From: Candidatus Methanomethylophilaceae archaeon
GTDB lineage: Archaea; Thermoplasmatota; Thermoplasmata; Methanomassiliicoccales; Methanomethylophilaceae
Reading direction: 5' to 3'
Assembly: GCA_017475875.1 (NCBI GenBank)
Contig: JAFVET010000266.1
Coordinates: 1-6,581 of the forward strand
DNA: 6,581 nt
The notes under the pieces were generated by a model. The model saw only the letters and a list, made by a program, of their open reading frames with translations, was not told where the DNA came from and did no database searches. Position numbers and translations under genes: made by a program. Positions within the stretch are counted from its first letter, which is position 1, and the number at the start of each line of letters is the position of its first letter. This document shows, in pieces, positions 1-5,772 of this stretch.

Positions 1-1010
1 ATCGCAGGAGGCTCGGAGACGTACAGCATACCGTCTCCGGAGCCTTCGAAGTACTTGCCTGGGAGCTGCTCGTAGGTCAGAGCGGTCTCGCCGTCATAGA
101 ACCTCAATTTTTTGAATGCGTCCGTCCCGATTGATTTTACCGCCGCCGGGATGTTGATGGACTCGATGGCGGAGCAGTCCTCGAACGCGAAATCCTCTAT
201 GGAGGCGACAGACTCTGAGATGACGACGGACTTGATCGCGTAGCACCCGCTGAACATGCTCTGTTCGAGGGTTGTGATTGGTCCCATGATCTTGACGGAC
301 TCGAGGGCTTCGCAGTCATAGAACGCATAACCGCCCAGGGACGTCACAGATTCTGGGATGACAATGGACTTGAGAGCGGAGCAGCCGTCGAACGCAAAAT
401 CCATAATCGTAGTGACCGAGTCGGGAATGTCGATGGATGTCAGGGCGGTGCAGCCATCGAACGCAGACTCCCCGATAGTGGTGACCGAACTGGGGATGGT
501 GACGGACTGGAGGGCGGTGCAGTCGGTGAACGTGCCTTCCTCGATGGTAGTGACCGAGTCGGGGATGGAGATGGATGTGAGAGATACGCATTCGTAGAAC
601 GCATACATCCCGATAGTGGTGACCGAGTCGGGGATGGAGATGGATGTGGAGGATCCGCATTCAGAGAACGCATCCACGGCGATAGTCGTGATGCCTTCGG
701 AAATTGAAATGGACTTTATCGAAGATTGGTAGTCATACCATGGTGAGTAGTCACCTTCGAAGGTCATGGGCCCCGTGCCCTCGATGGTCAAGTGACCACT
801 CCCATCGATATTCCATGTCAAATTGTCACCGCATGTGCCGTTTGCGGCGTCGACGTCGGAACCTGACGTGAGAATCGGAGCCATGCATAATACAAGAGCG
901 ATTGCGGCCGCGACCGCAATCAACAGCCTACGGTCAGAAAGGGAATAGCACCCCCCTCTGGCCGTACTTTTACGACATATGTCGTGATTGCATGAGCGTA
1001 AATACGTCAT
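1..1010 (-). CDS. BspA-like leucine-rich-repeat (LRR_5) exported surface protein, 3' end outside window
   Basis: The frame is open from ATG at 1010 to the window edge (336 codons seen, no stop). A basic stretch ending in DRR (residues 26-28) precedes a hydrophobic segment at about 29-47 (LLIAVAAAIALVL...), followed by a small polar region (SGSDVDA, 49-55). This resembles a signal peptide or N-terminal anchor, though the 28-residue n-region is long. From about residue 107 there are eight exact 23-residue repeats. The usual unit begins VTTI, has AF at positions 8-9 and Cys at 12, and ends SI-x-IP-x-S. A degenerate ninth unit leads into a FYDGETALTYEQL-type tail. This is the LRR_5/BspA repeat class, common on surface proteins of host-associated microbes and usually linked to adhesion or binding; the ligand is unknown. 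ATG 1010 was chosen because the TATA box at 1031-1039 would put transcription start close to it. In-frame ATG 1031 and GTG 1022 are alternatives. Confidence 0.88.
   Translation of the reverse strand, partial: MTYLRSCNHDICRKSTARGGCYSLSDRRLLIAVAAAIALVLCMAPILTSGSDVDAANGTCGDNLTWNIDGSGHLTIEGTGPMTFEGDYSPWYDYQSSIKSISISEGITTIAVDAFSECGSSTSISIPDSVTTIGMYAFYECVSLTSISIPDSVTTIEEGTFTDCTALQSVTIPSSVTTIGESAFDGCTALTSIDIPDSVTTIMDFAFDGCSALKSIVIPESVTSLGGYAFYDCEALESVKIMGPITTLEQSMFSGCYAIKSVVISESVASIEDFAFEDCSAIESINIPAAVKSIGTDAFKKLRFYDGETALTYEQLPGKYFEGSGDGMLYVSEPPA
141..692 (-). repeat. Eight in-phase 69-bp repeats encoding 23-residue leucine-rich repeats
   Basis: Repeat boundaries fall at 692, 623, 554, 485, 416, 347, 278 and 209, each exactly 69 bp apart, and a partial ninth copy starts at 140. 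No copy has an indel. Copies in the 5' half of the gene (about 417-692) are close at DNA level, sharing long blocks such as the one encoding SISIPDSVTTI. The copies nearer the window start are more diverged. This looks like tandem duplication within a coding region, with later divergence. Confidence 0.9.
972..985. repeat. 14-bp perfect palindrome near the 5' end of the LRR gene
   Basis: ACGACATATGTCGT reads the same on both strands. It lies about 25 bp downstream of the proposed ATG (1010), inside the first ten or so codons. It may be a dimeric regulator site just downstream of the start, or chance. No second copy was seen in the window. Confidence 0.35.
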
Positions 1011-1030
1011 GATGTCTGTCACGATATACA

Positions 1031-1039
1031 TTTTATAAA
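1031..1039 (-). promoter_or_regulatory. Archaeal-type TATA box for the LRR surface-protein gene
   Basis: The minus strand reads TTTATAAAA, inside an AT-rich block (about 1030-1072) that stands out from the G+C-rich surroundings. Its centre is about 25 bp upstream of ATG 1010, the usual archaeal TATA-to-start-site distance. That implies a leaderless or nearly leaderless mRNA, and no convincing Shine-Dalgarno sequence is seen before ATG 1010. Confidence 0.6.
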
Positions 1040-1200
1040 CTAAAATTAAATCATAATCTTAAATTATAGTCTATGGACATGAATGACGAGTCTTTCCAGC
1101 GTGCTCCCGTTAGAACGTCGTGAGTGAACGCCGCCCATTCTTCAATGACGGCGTCATCGCTGTTCGACCTGCGAGGCGCTTGCAAAGCCGCGACTTGGAG

Positions 1201-1226
1201 ACACGGTGTTCACACCCAGGCGTGTG
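1201..1226. repeat. Overlapping inverted repeats downstream of the NifK-like gene
   Basis: Three alternative pairings share arms: ACAC/GTGT at 1201-1209, GGTGT/ACACC at 1205-1216, and CACAC/GTGTG at 1211-1226 with a 6-nt loop. They lie about 40-60 nt past the stop codon of the NifK-like gene on the minus strand. They could form a small 3'-end hairpin on the operon mRNA, but no poly-U tract follows, so a terminator call is weak. Confidence 0.3.
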
Positions 1227-1262
1227 GACCCGACGATGTGTTTCCGGTGGGAGAACTGGGGA

Positions 1263-2519
1263 TCAGTCTCTACGCCCATACAACGAATCCAATATGTTCA
1301 TCGCTCCCGTGGCACCCAGGATCGTCCCGTTCCTGAAATTGAACCCCCTCCCAGGAGGGAAGCCCACGTCCAGATAGCTTGCATAGTCGCCGGACAGGTG
1401 GCACATGTGTGCATAGTCGCCTGAGGAGACCATGAGGTCGCCTCCCACCGGTGCGGCTGTAAATGAGCCTTCCAACGAGCGTTCACTCAAGAACGATTCG
1501 AGGAGGTCCGCGGTTCCGGGTAACCCGAACGGGACCTCGATGGAATCGGGTATCATCGACAGATATTCGTAGAACCATCTGACCAAGGGATACGCCACCG
1601 ACGCACCGGCGTTGATACTGTAATGCATGCCGTGTGTCGTTGAGGCCCGCCTCGCATCCGATTTGAGGATGCGACGCGCCTTACGGTCGGTCCCATCCAC
1701 GTATTCCAACGCCTTCGACGGATCCTTTCCCGTCTGTTCGGCCACTGCGCGAATCCACTCGCGGACTGGTCCGAACCCTATGGGGGCGAACCCGGATCCT
1801 ACCGTGGGGATCACATAACCTTGCTCGACCATCGAAGCCGTTCCCTGACAGAACTCGGGAAACACGGCCACGTTGAACTCGGCGGAGGTGGATTCGTTCA
1901 AATCGGCAATGGAACAACCGCTTCCTATCGACATGTTGACCTTCAATCCCATGAGATCCAAAATGCGGGTGAGCTCCTCGATGCTCCCCTCCCAATCCTT
2001 GCATAGGATCGGCAGACCTATCAGGTTGACCGAACCCCGTTCCGTCTCGGATCCCTCCGGCGACACGAACCTGACGGCTTCCCTGCACATTTCGTCGAAG
2101 CCCTCGTTCATCGGCATCGAGACCAGGTGCTTCCTGAGAACGAGCACCCTGTCCTCCATACCGTTCCTCGACACGGCGGAACCGACGTCGTCCCCGATGA
2201 GGGCCGCAGCAGGTGATTCGACGACTGCGATGTAACCGTCTTCCACGGAAACCTCCTTCAGGACACCGTCGAGACGCTCCGAACCGCCGTAGATGTAGTC
2301 GAACTCGTCGAGGAACGTGGACGGGATGCGCGGCACTCCGAAGAAGAAGTTCCTGTCACGAGGGCACGGCGGGTCGGTCTTCTTCGGGCTGAGTTCGCTC
2401 GCGAGCCTCATGTACCTGAATCTACACCCACCGGGTCCGTGGAGCACGGTCGTGACGTCGGTGAACCCCTCGGCCGCCATCAACGCTCCCGCGAGTCCGT
2501 CGGGACGCACGAAAGTCAT
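1263..2519 (-). CDS. NifK-like (nitrogenase component 1 family) subunit with reduced cluster ligands
   Basis: This is a 418-residue protein of the oxidoreductase/nitrogenase component 1 fold, shorter than NifK but normal for nitrogenase-like subunits. HGPGGC (Cys32) is the first conserved cluster-cysteine motif, and a second Cys follows at 52. DYIYGGSERL (74-83) matches the family's FGG motif but lacks the usual upstream Cys. VVESPAAALIGDDV (99-112) matches the STC..LIGDD motif with the Cys lost (SP instead). GSGFAPIGFGPVREWI is the family's P-G-T-W region, and GATGAMNILDSLYG near the C-terminus is typical. It should pair with the NifD-like part of the upstream protein. ATG 2519 was chosen because it overlaps the upstream TGA (ATGA) and follows GGAGGT with a 7-nt gap. 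The same frame stays open further upstream, but that stretch is antiparalogous noise beneath the upstream gene. It ends with TGA. The substrate is unknown. Confidence 0.85.
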   Translation of the reverse strand: MTFVRPDGLAGALMAAEGFTDVTTVLHGPGGCRFRYMRLASELSPKKTDPPCPRDRNFFFGVPRIPSTFLDEFDYIYGGSERLDGVLKEVSVEDGYIAVVESPAAALIGDDVGSAVSRNGMEDRVLVLRKHLVSMPMNEGFDEMCREAVRFVSPEGSETERGSVNLIGLPILCKDWEGSIEELTRILDLMGLKVNMSIGSGCSIADLNESTSAEFNVAVFPEFCQGTASMVEQGYVIPTVGSGFAPIGFGPVREWIRAVAEQTGKDPSKALEYVDGTDRKARRILKSDARRASTTHGMHYSINAGASVAYPLVRWFYEYLSMIPDSIEVPFGLPGTADLLESFLSERSLEGSFTAAPVGGDLMVSSGDYAHMCHLSGDYASYLDVGFPPGRGFNFRNGTILGATGAMNILDSLYGRRD

Positions 2520-2974
2520 ATCTCCGACCTCCACCCGTCGGATTTCGGAAGAACCATGGCATCGCTCATATCCGAGGCCGCGGATTCCAGTCCGTGCAGG
2601 CCCATGAACCCGTCCATGGGACGGACGAACCTGCAGTCCAGTACCTTGAGCGACTCCGATTCCGTCACCATCAGATCTACACGGTCGTTTTTGAAATCGG
2701 ATATTGCCGAAGATTCGGGATATCCCGTGCGAAGATCCCGACAGCTGCCACCGGCTTCCGGAACCCGTGACCTCTTGCCCTGGGCGTTGTCGAACCCGGC
2801 GTAAACGACGACCATCCCGAGGTCGGACATGAGGTCGCAGAGCCACCCCACGTCCTTGGGAGCCTTACAATAAACCGCTGCGCGGACCCCGTCCAATACG
2901 GGACGGTACCTGAGAAGCATCCCGAAGTACATCCTCTCGAATTCCTTCAGAGGTTCATCAGCGGATACGCCCAT
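2516..2974 (-). CDS. C-terminal domain of the NifD-like subunit, as a standard-code gene caller would report it separately
   Basis: Under the standard code the part downstream of TAG would be called as a 152-residue ORF from ATG 2974. It is the same frame as the fusion above. It contains the last Rossmann-type domain of the component 1 fold: a VRAAVYCKAPKDVGW strand-turn, a DLGMVVVYAGF strand, and DLMVTESES followed by GFMGLHGLE. It has no P-loop, no cluster cysteine motif and no clear Shine-Dalgarno sequence before ATG 2974, and homology begins 13 codons upstream of that ATG. It is therefore unlikely to be a separate gene. It is either the tail of the readthrough protein or the untranslated remnant of a broken one. 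Confidence 0.4.
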   Translation of the reverse strand: MGVSADEPLKEFERMYFGMLLRYRPVLDGVRAAVYCKAPKDVGWLCDLMSDLGMVVVYAGFDNAQGKRSRVPEAGGSCRDLRTGYPESSAISDFKNDRVDLMVTESESLKVLDCRFVRPMDGFMGLHGLESAASDMSDAMVLPKSDGWRSEI

Positions 2975-4630
2975 CGTCGAAGCGATGGCCCGGATCCATC
3001 CACAGGTGCCGAGCTAACCGATGGGTGCCGGGGCATCCAACATGGGTATCCCACATTCCTTTTCGATATGGTCGCCGAGCTCTTTCGCCAGTTTCACATT
3101 GGACATCAACAGGTTGAAACGGGCGCGGCGCAGGTTCCTTATCTGCTCCAGGGTGCATCCCCCGATGTACATGCAGTTCACCTTGAGCCCGAACAGATCG
3201 AGCAATCCCTGCAGGGCTTCGGTCTTGTCCTTGTAGCTCAACTTCATGAACGACATCCCGAGTATGTTTACCCTGTCCGGTTCGGGTTCCACGGACATGT
3301 CCACGTATCTGAGAAGGGCGGTCGACGCCATATACAGGCCTTCCCCCATGTGTCCCGTCATGTTACCGTCGCACAGGACGGGGGTTATGGTCACACCAGG
3401 ATGCGCCGCTGAGACCGATTCCACCACGGAACCCACGTCGTCTCCGATTATCCCGGCCATGCAGGTGGTCACGACCATTATGTCCGTACGACCCCGCGAT
3501 ATCATATCCTCGAGTTTCTCCCTCAACAGCCCGACGGCTCCGAATATGGAGTCCATGTCGCGGATCCCGGTGCAGAACATCTTCCTACCGGAAGGGATGA
3601 AAGAGAGGGTGCGCAAAGGAGCGTCCACACTGAACATGCGGTCATGGAACGACGAGAATATGTAGGCGCAACTGTCCGGGGAGTGAAGTAAGATATCTAG
3701 GTCATCGACGTAATATCCTATGTCCACCGCCCCTGCAGCGGAACATGTCTCGAGGACCGTGCTCGCAGACATGACGGGACGTTCCCTGCGGAATGATCCT
3801 TGAACCGCCTTTTCCGGAACCTCTCCCCTCGCGATCGCCGTCATACCGCAATCGTCCAAAGGTTCTGGTGAATACATTTCCCCGACTCCACTGGCTACCA
3901 TTCTTATGCGGGATGCTATGTCACGGACGGCCACCGCTGCCTTGGATTCGGGGAACAGGGCGCAGACGGGTTCGTTCCTGCGTTCACATTCGGTTATCTC
4001 CTCTGAACGTGGAACGGTCGCTATGACCGGGAGGCCGACCGTCCTGGCGAAAGCGGATACGTATTGGTGCTCGTCCCTGTCCCCACGCAGGTTCGCGACT
4101 ATGCCCAGGATCCTCTTCGAATCCCCGGAAAGGCCCCTTATCCCCCTCAGGATGTTGTTGCAGGCGTAGAGGGACATGAACTCCCCCGACGTCACGAGGA
4201 TCACACCGTCGCAACGATCGGGACGGAGTGGAACTGCGAAACCGCCGCAGACCACGTCCCCGAGTACGTCGTACACCATATAGTCCGCATCGATGCCGCT
4301 GAGACCAAGGTCCTGCAGTAGGGAAAAAGATGTGATTATCCCCTTGCCAGCGCACCCTACCCCCGGTTTCGGCCCACCTGATTCGACGCATATCACACCA
4401 CCTTTGCCGGTGACCAGGGCATGTTCGGCATCCAGCCTCCCTTTCCTCGGCAAATCCAGAACAGTATCCTGGTCGCGGCCCAGGAGAAGTCTCGTGGAAT
4501 CGTGCTTGGGGTCGCAACCGATGTGGACCGTCCTACCCTCGGAGGCGAGGACATATGAAACGTTCGATGAGACGGTGGATTTGCCGATACCACCCTTGCC
4601 GTAGAATGCGACCCTGAACAAACTTTGCAC
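2516..4630 (-). CDS. NifH-NifD-like fusion (nitrogenase-like reductase plus component 1 subunit) with an in-frame amber codon
   Basis: Read through TAG 3014-3016, this is a 704-residue fusion (538 + 1 + 165). Residues 1-270 are NifH-like: P-loop GKGGIGKST (11-19), GCDPKHDSTRL, and [4Fe-4S] cysteines C93 (GVGCAGKG) and C128 (DVLGDVVCGGFA). Lys96 replaces the Arg that is ADP-ribosylated in NifH. After PEPLDD (255-260) and a short linker, residues from about 285 are NifD-like. They include SPDSC (C321), FCTGIRDMDSIFG (C353) and TTCMAGIIGDDV (C390), all three cluster-type cysteines. The position of the FeMo-cofactor cysteine is Ser (LLMSN). The part after TAG supplies the last Rossmann-like domain, ending in a DGFMGLHGLE motif. 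The start is GTG 4630. TTG 4621 (MFRVAFYGKGG) matches NifH length better and has AGGGGT 10 nt upstream. In known families the reductase is normally a separate protein, so the fusion is unusual. If TAG is a true stop, the product is 538 residues and lacks the last domain. Confidence 0.75.
2527..2532 (-). promoter_or_regulatory. Shine-Dalgarno sequence fixing the NifK-like start
   Basis: GGAGGT on the minus strand sits 7 nt before ATG 2519, inside the last codons of the upstream cistron. With the 4-base ATGA overlap it supports this start and suggests translational coupling to the frame that ends at 2516. Confidence 0.75.
3014..3016 (-). other. In-frame TAG codon, candidate pyrrolysine codon or nonsense mutation
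   Basis: The frame reads PIG-TAG-LGTCGWIRAIA. The paralogous NifK-like protein in the same operon reads PIGFGPVREWIRAVA, which aligns with no gap, TAG opposite Phe and the Trp-Ile-Arg-Ala shared. The frame then stays open for 165 codons with family-typical content. The three natural stops visible in the window are all TGA. TTG, TAC, TAT or TGG are one base away, so a point mutation is equally possible from sequence alone. Confidence 0.6.
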
Positions 4631-4703
4631 AACCCCTGTGATGACCTGATTTTATCTCCTGGGATGCTTTAATTACTATGAAATAATTTGGAGCTATCAT
4701 CCA
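4631..4703. promoter_or_regulatory. Divergent promoter region between the nitrogenase-like operon and the ABC importer
   Basis: Only 73 bp separate the two start codons, so any regulator bound here could act on both transcripts. Two AT-rich elements serve as TATA candidates: 4648-4656 (GATTTTATC on plus, GATAAAATC on minus) and 4668-4675 (TTTAATTA on plus, TAATTAAA on minus). Crossed use gives leaders of about 25 nt on both sides that contain Shine-Dalgarno-like sequences: GGAG at 4690-4693 for the permease and AGGGGT at 4632-4637 for the TTG 4621 start. The opposite assignment gives nearly leaderless mRNAs. No clear long operator palindrome is seen. Confidence 0.5.
4690..4693 (+). promoter_or_regulatory. 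Shine-Dalgarno sequence of the permease gene, partly in a small hairpin
   Basis: GGAG lies 10 nt before ATG 4704. TTGGA (4688-4692) and TCCAA (4700-4704) are complementary with a 7-nt loop, so a weak 5-bp hairpin could cover both the Shine-Dalgarno sequence and the first base of the start codon. The stem is short and may be chance. Confidence 0.45.
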
Positions 4704-5768
4704 ATGTCCGATACCGAACCAGCCATTCCGACTTCCCAGGCCGACCTGGATGTCATGTTGAGTCAGAAACGCGCCAAATCGTTCTTCACCATCCTGATGC
4801 TGTGCCTCGTCATCTGTGTGGTGTTCTTCTGCAGCCTGTTCGTGGGATACGCCAACATAACGCCGCAGGAACTCGTGCAGATCTGGATGGGCGACGGCAA
4901 CTGGCAGAACACGTACATCATCAACAAGATACGCATGCCCCGCGTCGCCTGTGCGGCGGTGGTCGGAGCGGGCTTGGCCGTGGCGGGGATGGCGATGCAG
5001 GCGCTTTTCAAGAATCCGCTCGCCTCGCCCTCGGTTTTGGGAATCTCCAGCGGTGCGGCGTTCGGTGCCAACCTCTGCATAGCGTTCGGAGTGGGAGCGT
5101 TCTTCGGCAGCTTCTCCATCTCGATTATGGCGTTCATCTGTTGTTTCGTGACGCTCCTCGTGGTGTTCGCGATAGCCACCACCAGACACGGGACGCCTAC
5201 TATACTCCTTCTGCTGGCGGGAGTCGCCGTCGGTTCGTTCTTCGGAGGCATGACCTCGGTCCTCCAGTTCTTCGTCGACGACGCCGACGTCCTCCAGAGC
5301 ATGGTGTACTGGGCCATGGGAGGCTTCTCTAAATGCGACTGGTTGGATTTCAAGGTCAGCCTCCTCATCGTCGGGATAGGCGTGTTGATGATAATGTTGG
5401 AGTCTAAGGAGCTGAACCTCATCACCCTCGGGGACGAACAGGCCAAGGCACTCGGTGTCAACATACCCCGCATGAGGGCAATAGTCCTGATAGCGGACGC
5501 ACTGATCGTCGGCGGATGCGTCTCCATATCCGGGACGATCGGGTTCGTCGGGCTCATCATCCCCCACGTGTTCCGCACCCTGGTGGGACCGGACCACAAG
5601 TACCTTTCCGTCATATGCGTCCTGGCAGGGGCGATATTCCTGATGCTCATGGACGTGGTTGCCAGATCATTCTCCACGATAGACGTCCCCATCGGCGTTC
5701 TGACATCCCTCCTGGGAGCGCCGTTCTTCGTGTACATAATGAGAAAGAAGAAGAACGAGATATGGTGA
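4704..5768 (+). CDS. FecCD/BtuC-type ABC importer permease (iron-siderophore, haem or corrinoid class)
   Basis: This 354-residue polytopic membrane protein has the length usual for the family. A polar N-terminus of about 25 residues precedes the first hydrophobic helix (27-48). Family hallmarks are present in order: RMPR (77-80) with GAGLAVAGMAMQALFKNPLA (88-107), LGISSGAAFGA (112-122), SGTIGFVGLIIPHVFR (276-291), which carries the cytoplasmic coupling region that contacts the ATPase, and PIGVLTSLLGAPFF (329-342). It ends with a basic tail (RKKKNEIW) and TGA. The ATPase gene follows after 4 nt, so the two form an operon. The family imports Fe-siderophores, haem, cobalamin and related chelates with a dedicated binding protein. 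No binding protein lies in this window, so the substrate cannot be assigned. The divergent position next to the nitrogenase-like operon hints at a shared regulation or metal-related role. Confidence 0.93.
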   Translation: MSDTEPAIPTSQADLDVMLSQKRAKSFFTILMLCLVICVVFFCSLFVGYANITPQELVQIWMGDGNWQNTYIINKIRMPRVACAAVVGAGLAVAGMAMQALFKNPLASPSVLGISSGAAFGANLCIAFGVGAFFGSFSISIMAFICCFVTLLVVFAIATTRHGTPTILLLLAGVAVGSFFGGMTSVLQFFVDDADVLQSMVYWAMGGFSKCDWLDFKVSLLIVGIGVLMIMLESKELNLITLGDEQAKALGVNIPRMRAIVLIADALIVGGCVSISGTIGFVGLIIPHVFRTLVGPDHKYLSVICVLAGAIFLMLMDVVARSFSTIDVPIGVLTSLLGAPFFVYIMRKKKNEIW

Positions 5769-5772
5769 TACG

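Larger units (their letters stand above)
1011..1262. other. Intergenic region between the nitrogenase-like operon and the LRR gene
   Basis: I see no convincing gene here. Short open frames exist on both strands but have no recognisable motif or good ribosome-binding site. The part next to the LRR gene is AT-rich promoter. The G+C-rich remainder holds a 13-nt dyad at 1145-1157 (ATGACG-G-CGTCAT) and a cluster of mutually complementary ACAC/GTGT arms at 1201-1226. No T-run suggests a classic terminator directly after the NifK-like stop codon. A tRNA-like fold was looked for and not found. Confidence 0.55.

Noticed and set aside
316..660. His/Arg-rich repetitive frames in the LRR repeat region
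   Set aside because: They are alternate-frame readings of the 69-bp repeats. The true frame gives clean LRR_5 units and a signal-like N-terminus.
141..692. Regular repeats as a CRISPR array
   Set aside because: The period of 69 bp has no unique spacers, every unit is coding and in phase, and the encoded protein is a recognised repeat class.
1120..1377. Small plus-strand ORFs at 1120-1424
   Set aside because: They overlap the 3' end of the NifK-like gene in antisense, lack a Shine-Dalgarno sequence or TATA box in the right place, and have no recognisable sequence features.
2520..2846. N-terminal extension of the NifK-like frame up to an ATG at 2846
   Set aside because: The extension overlaps the conserved last domain of the NifD-like protein in another frame and is Arg-rich with no family similarity. 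ATG 2519 has a strong Shine-Dalgarno sequence and family-typical sequence from its first residues.
2971..2988. Hairpin (CCATCG/CGATGG, 6-nt loop) about 25 nt downstream of the TAG as a pyrrolysine insertion element
   Set aside because: The stem is only 6 bp and lies in conserved coding sequence. Pyrrolysine decoding does not strictly need such an element. Without covariation it carries no weight.
3014..4630. Operon as a true nitrogenase (nitrogen fixation)
   Set aside because: The FeMo-cofactor cysteine is replaced by Ser, the NifK-like subunit lacks most P-cluster cysteines, and no nifE, nifN or nifB is seen in the window.
4533..5597. Another long minus-strand frame (354 codons) spanning the divergent promoter and the permease
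   Set aside because: It crosses the promoter region and the NifH-like start in a different frame. The His/Arg/Glu-rich low-complexity composition is typical of a shadow ORF.
4763..5737. Long antisense open frame (324 codons, minus strand) under the permease gene
   Set aside because: It is a shadow of codon bias in the G+C-rich permease gene. Its product has no recognisable motif, whereas the plus-strand frame shows all FecCD hallmarks.
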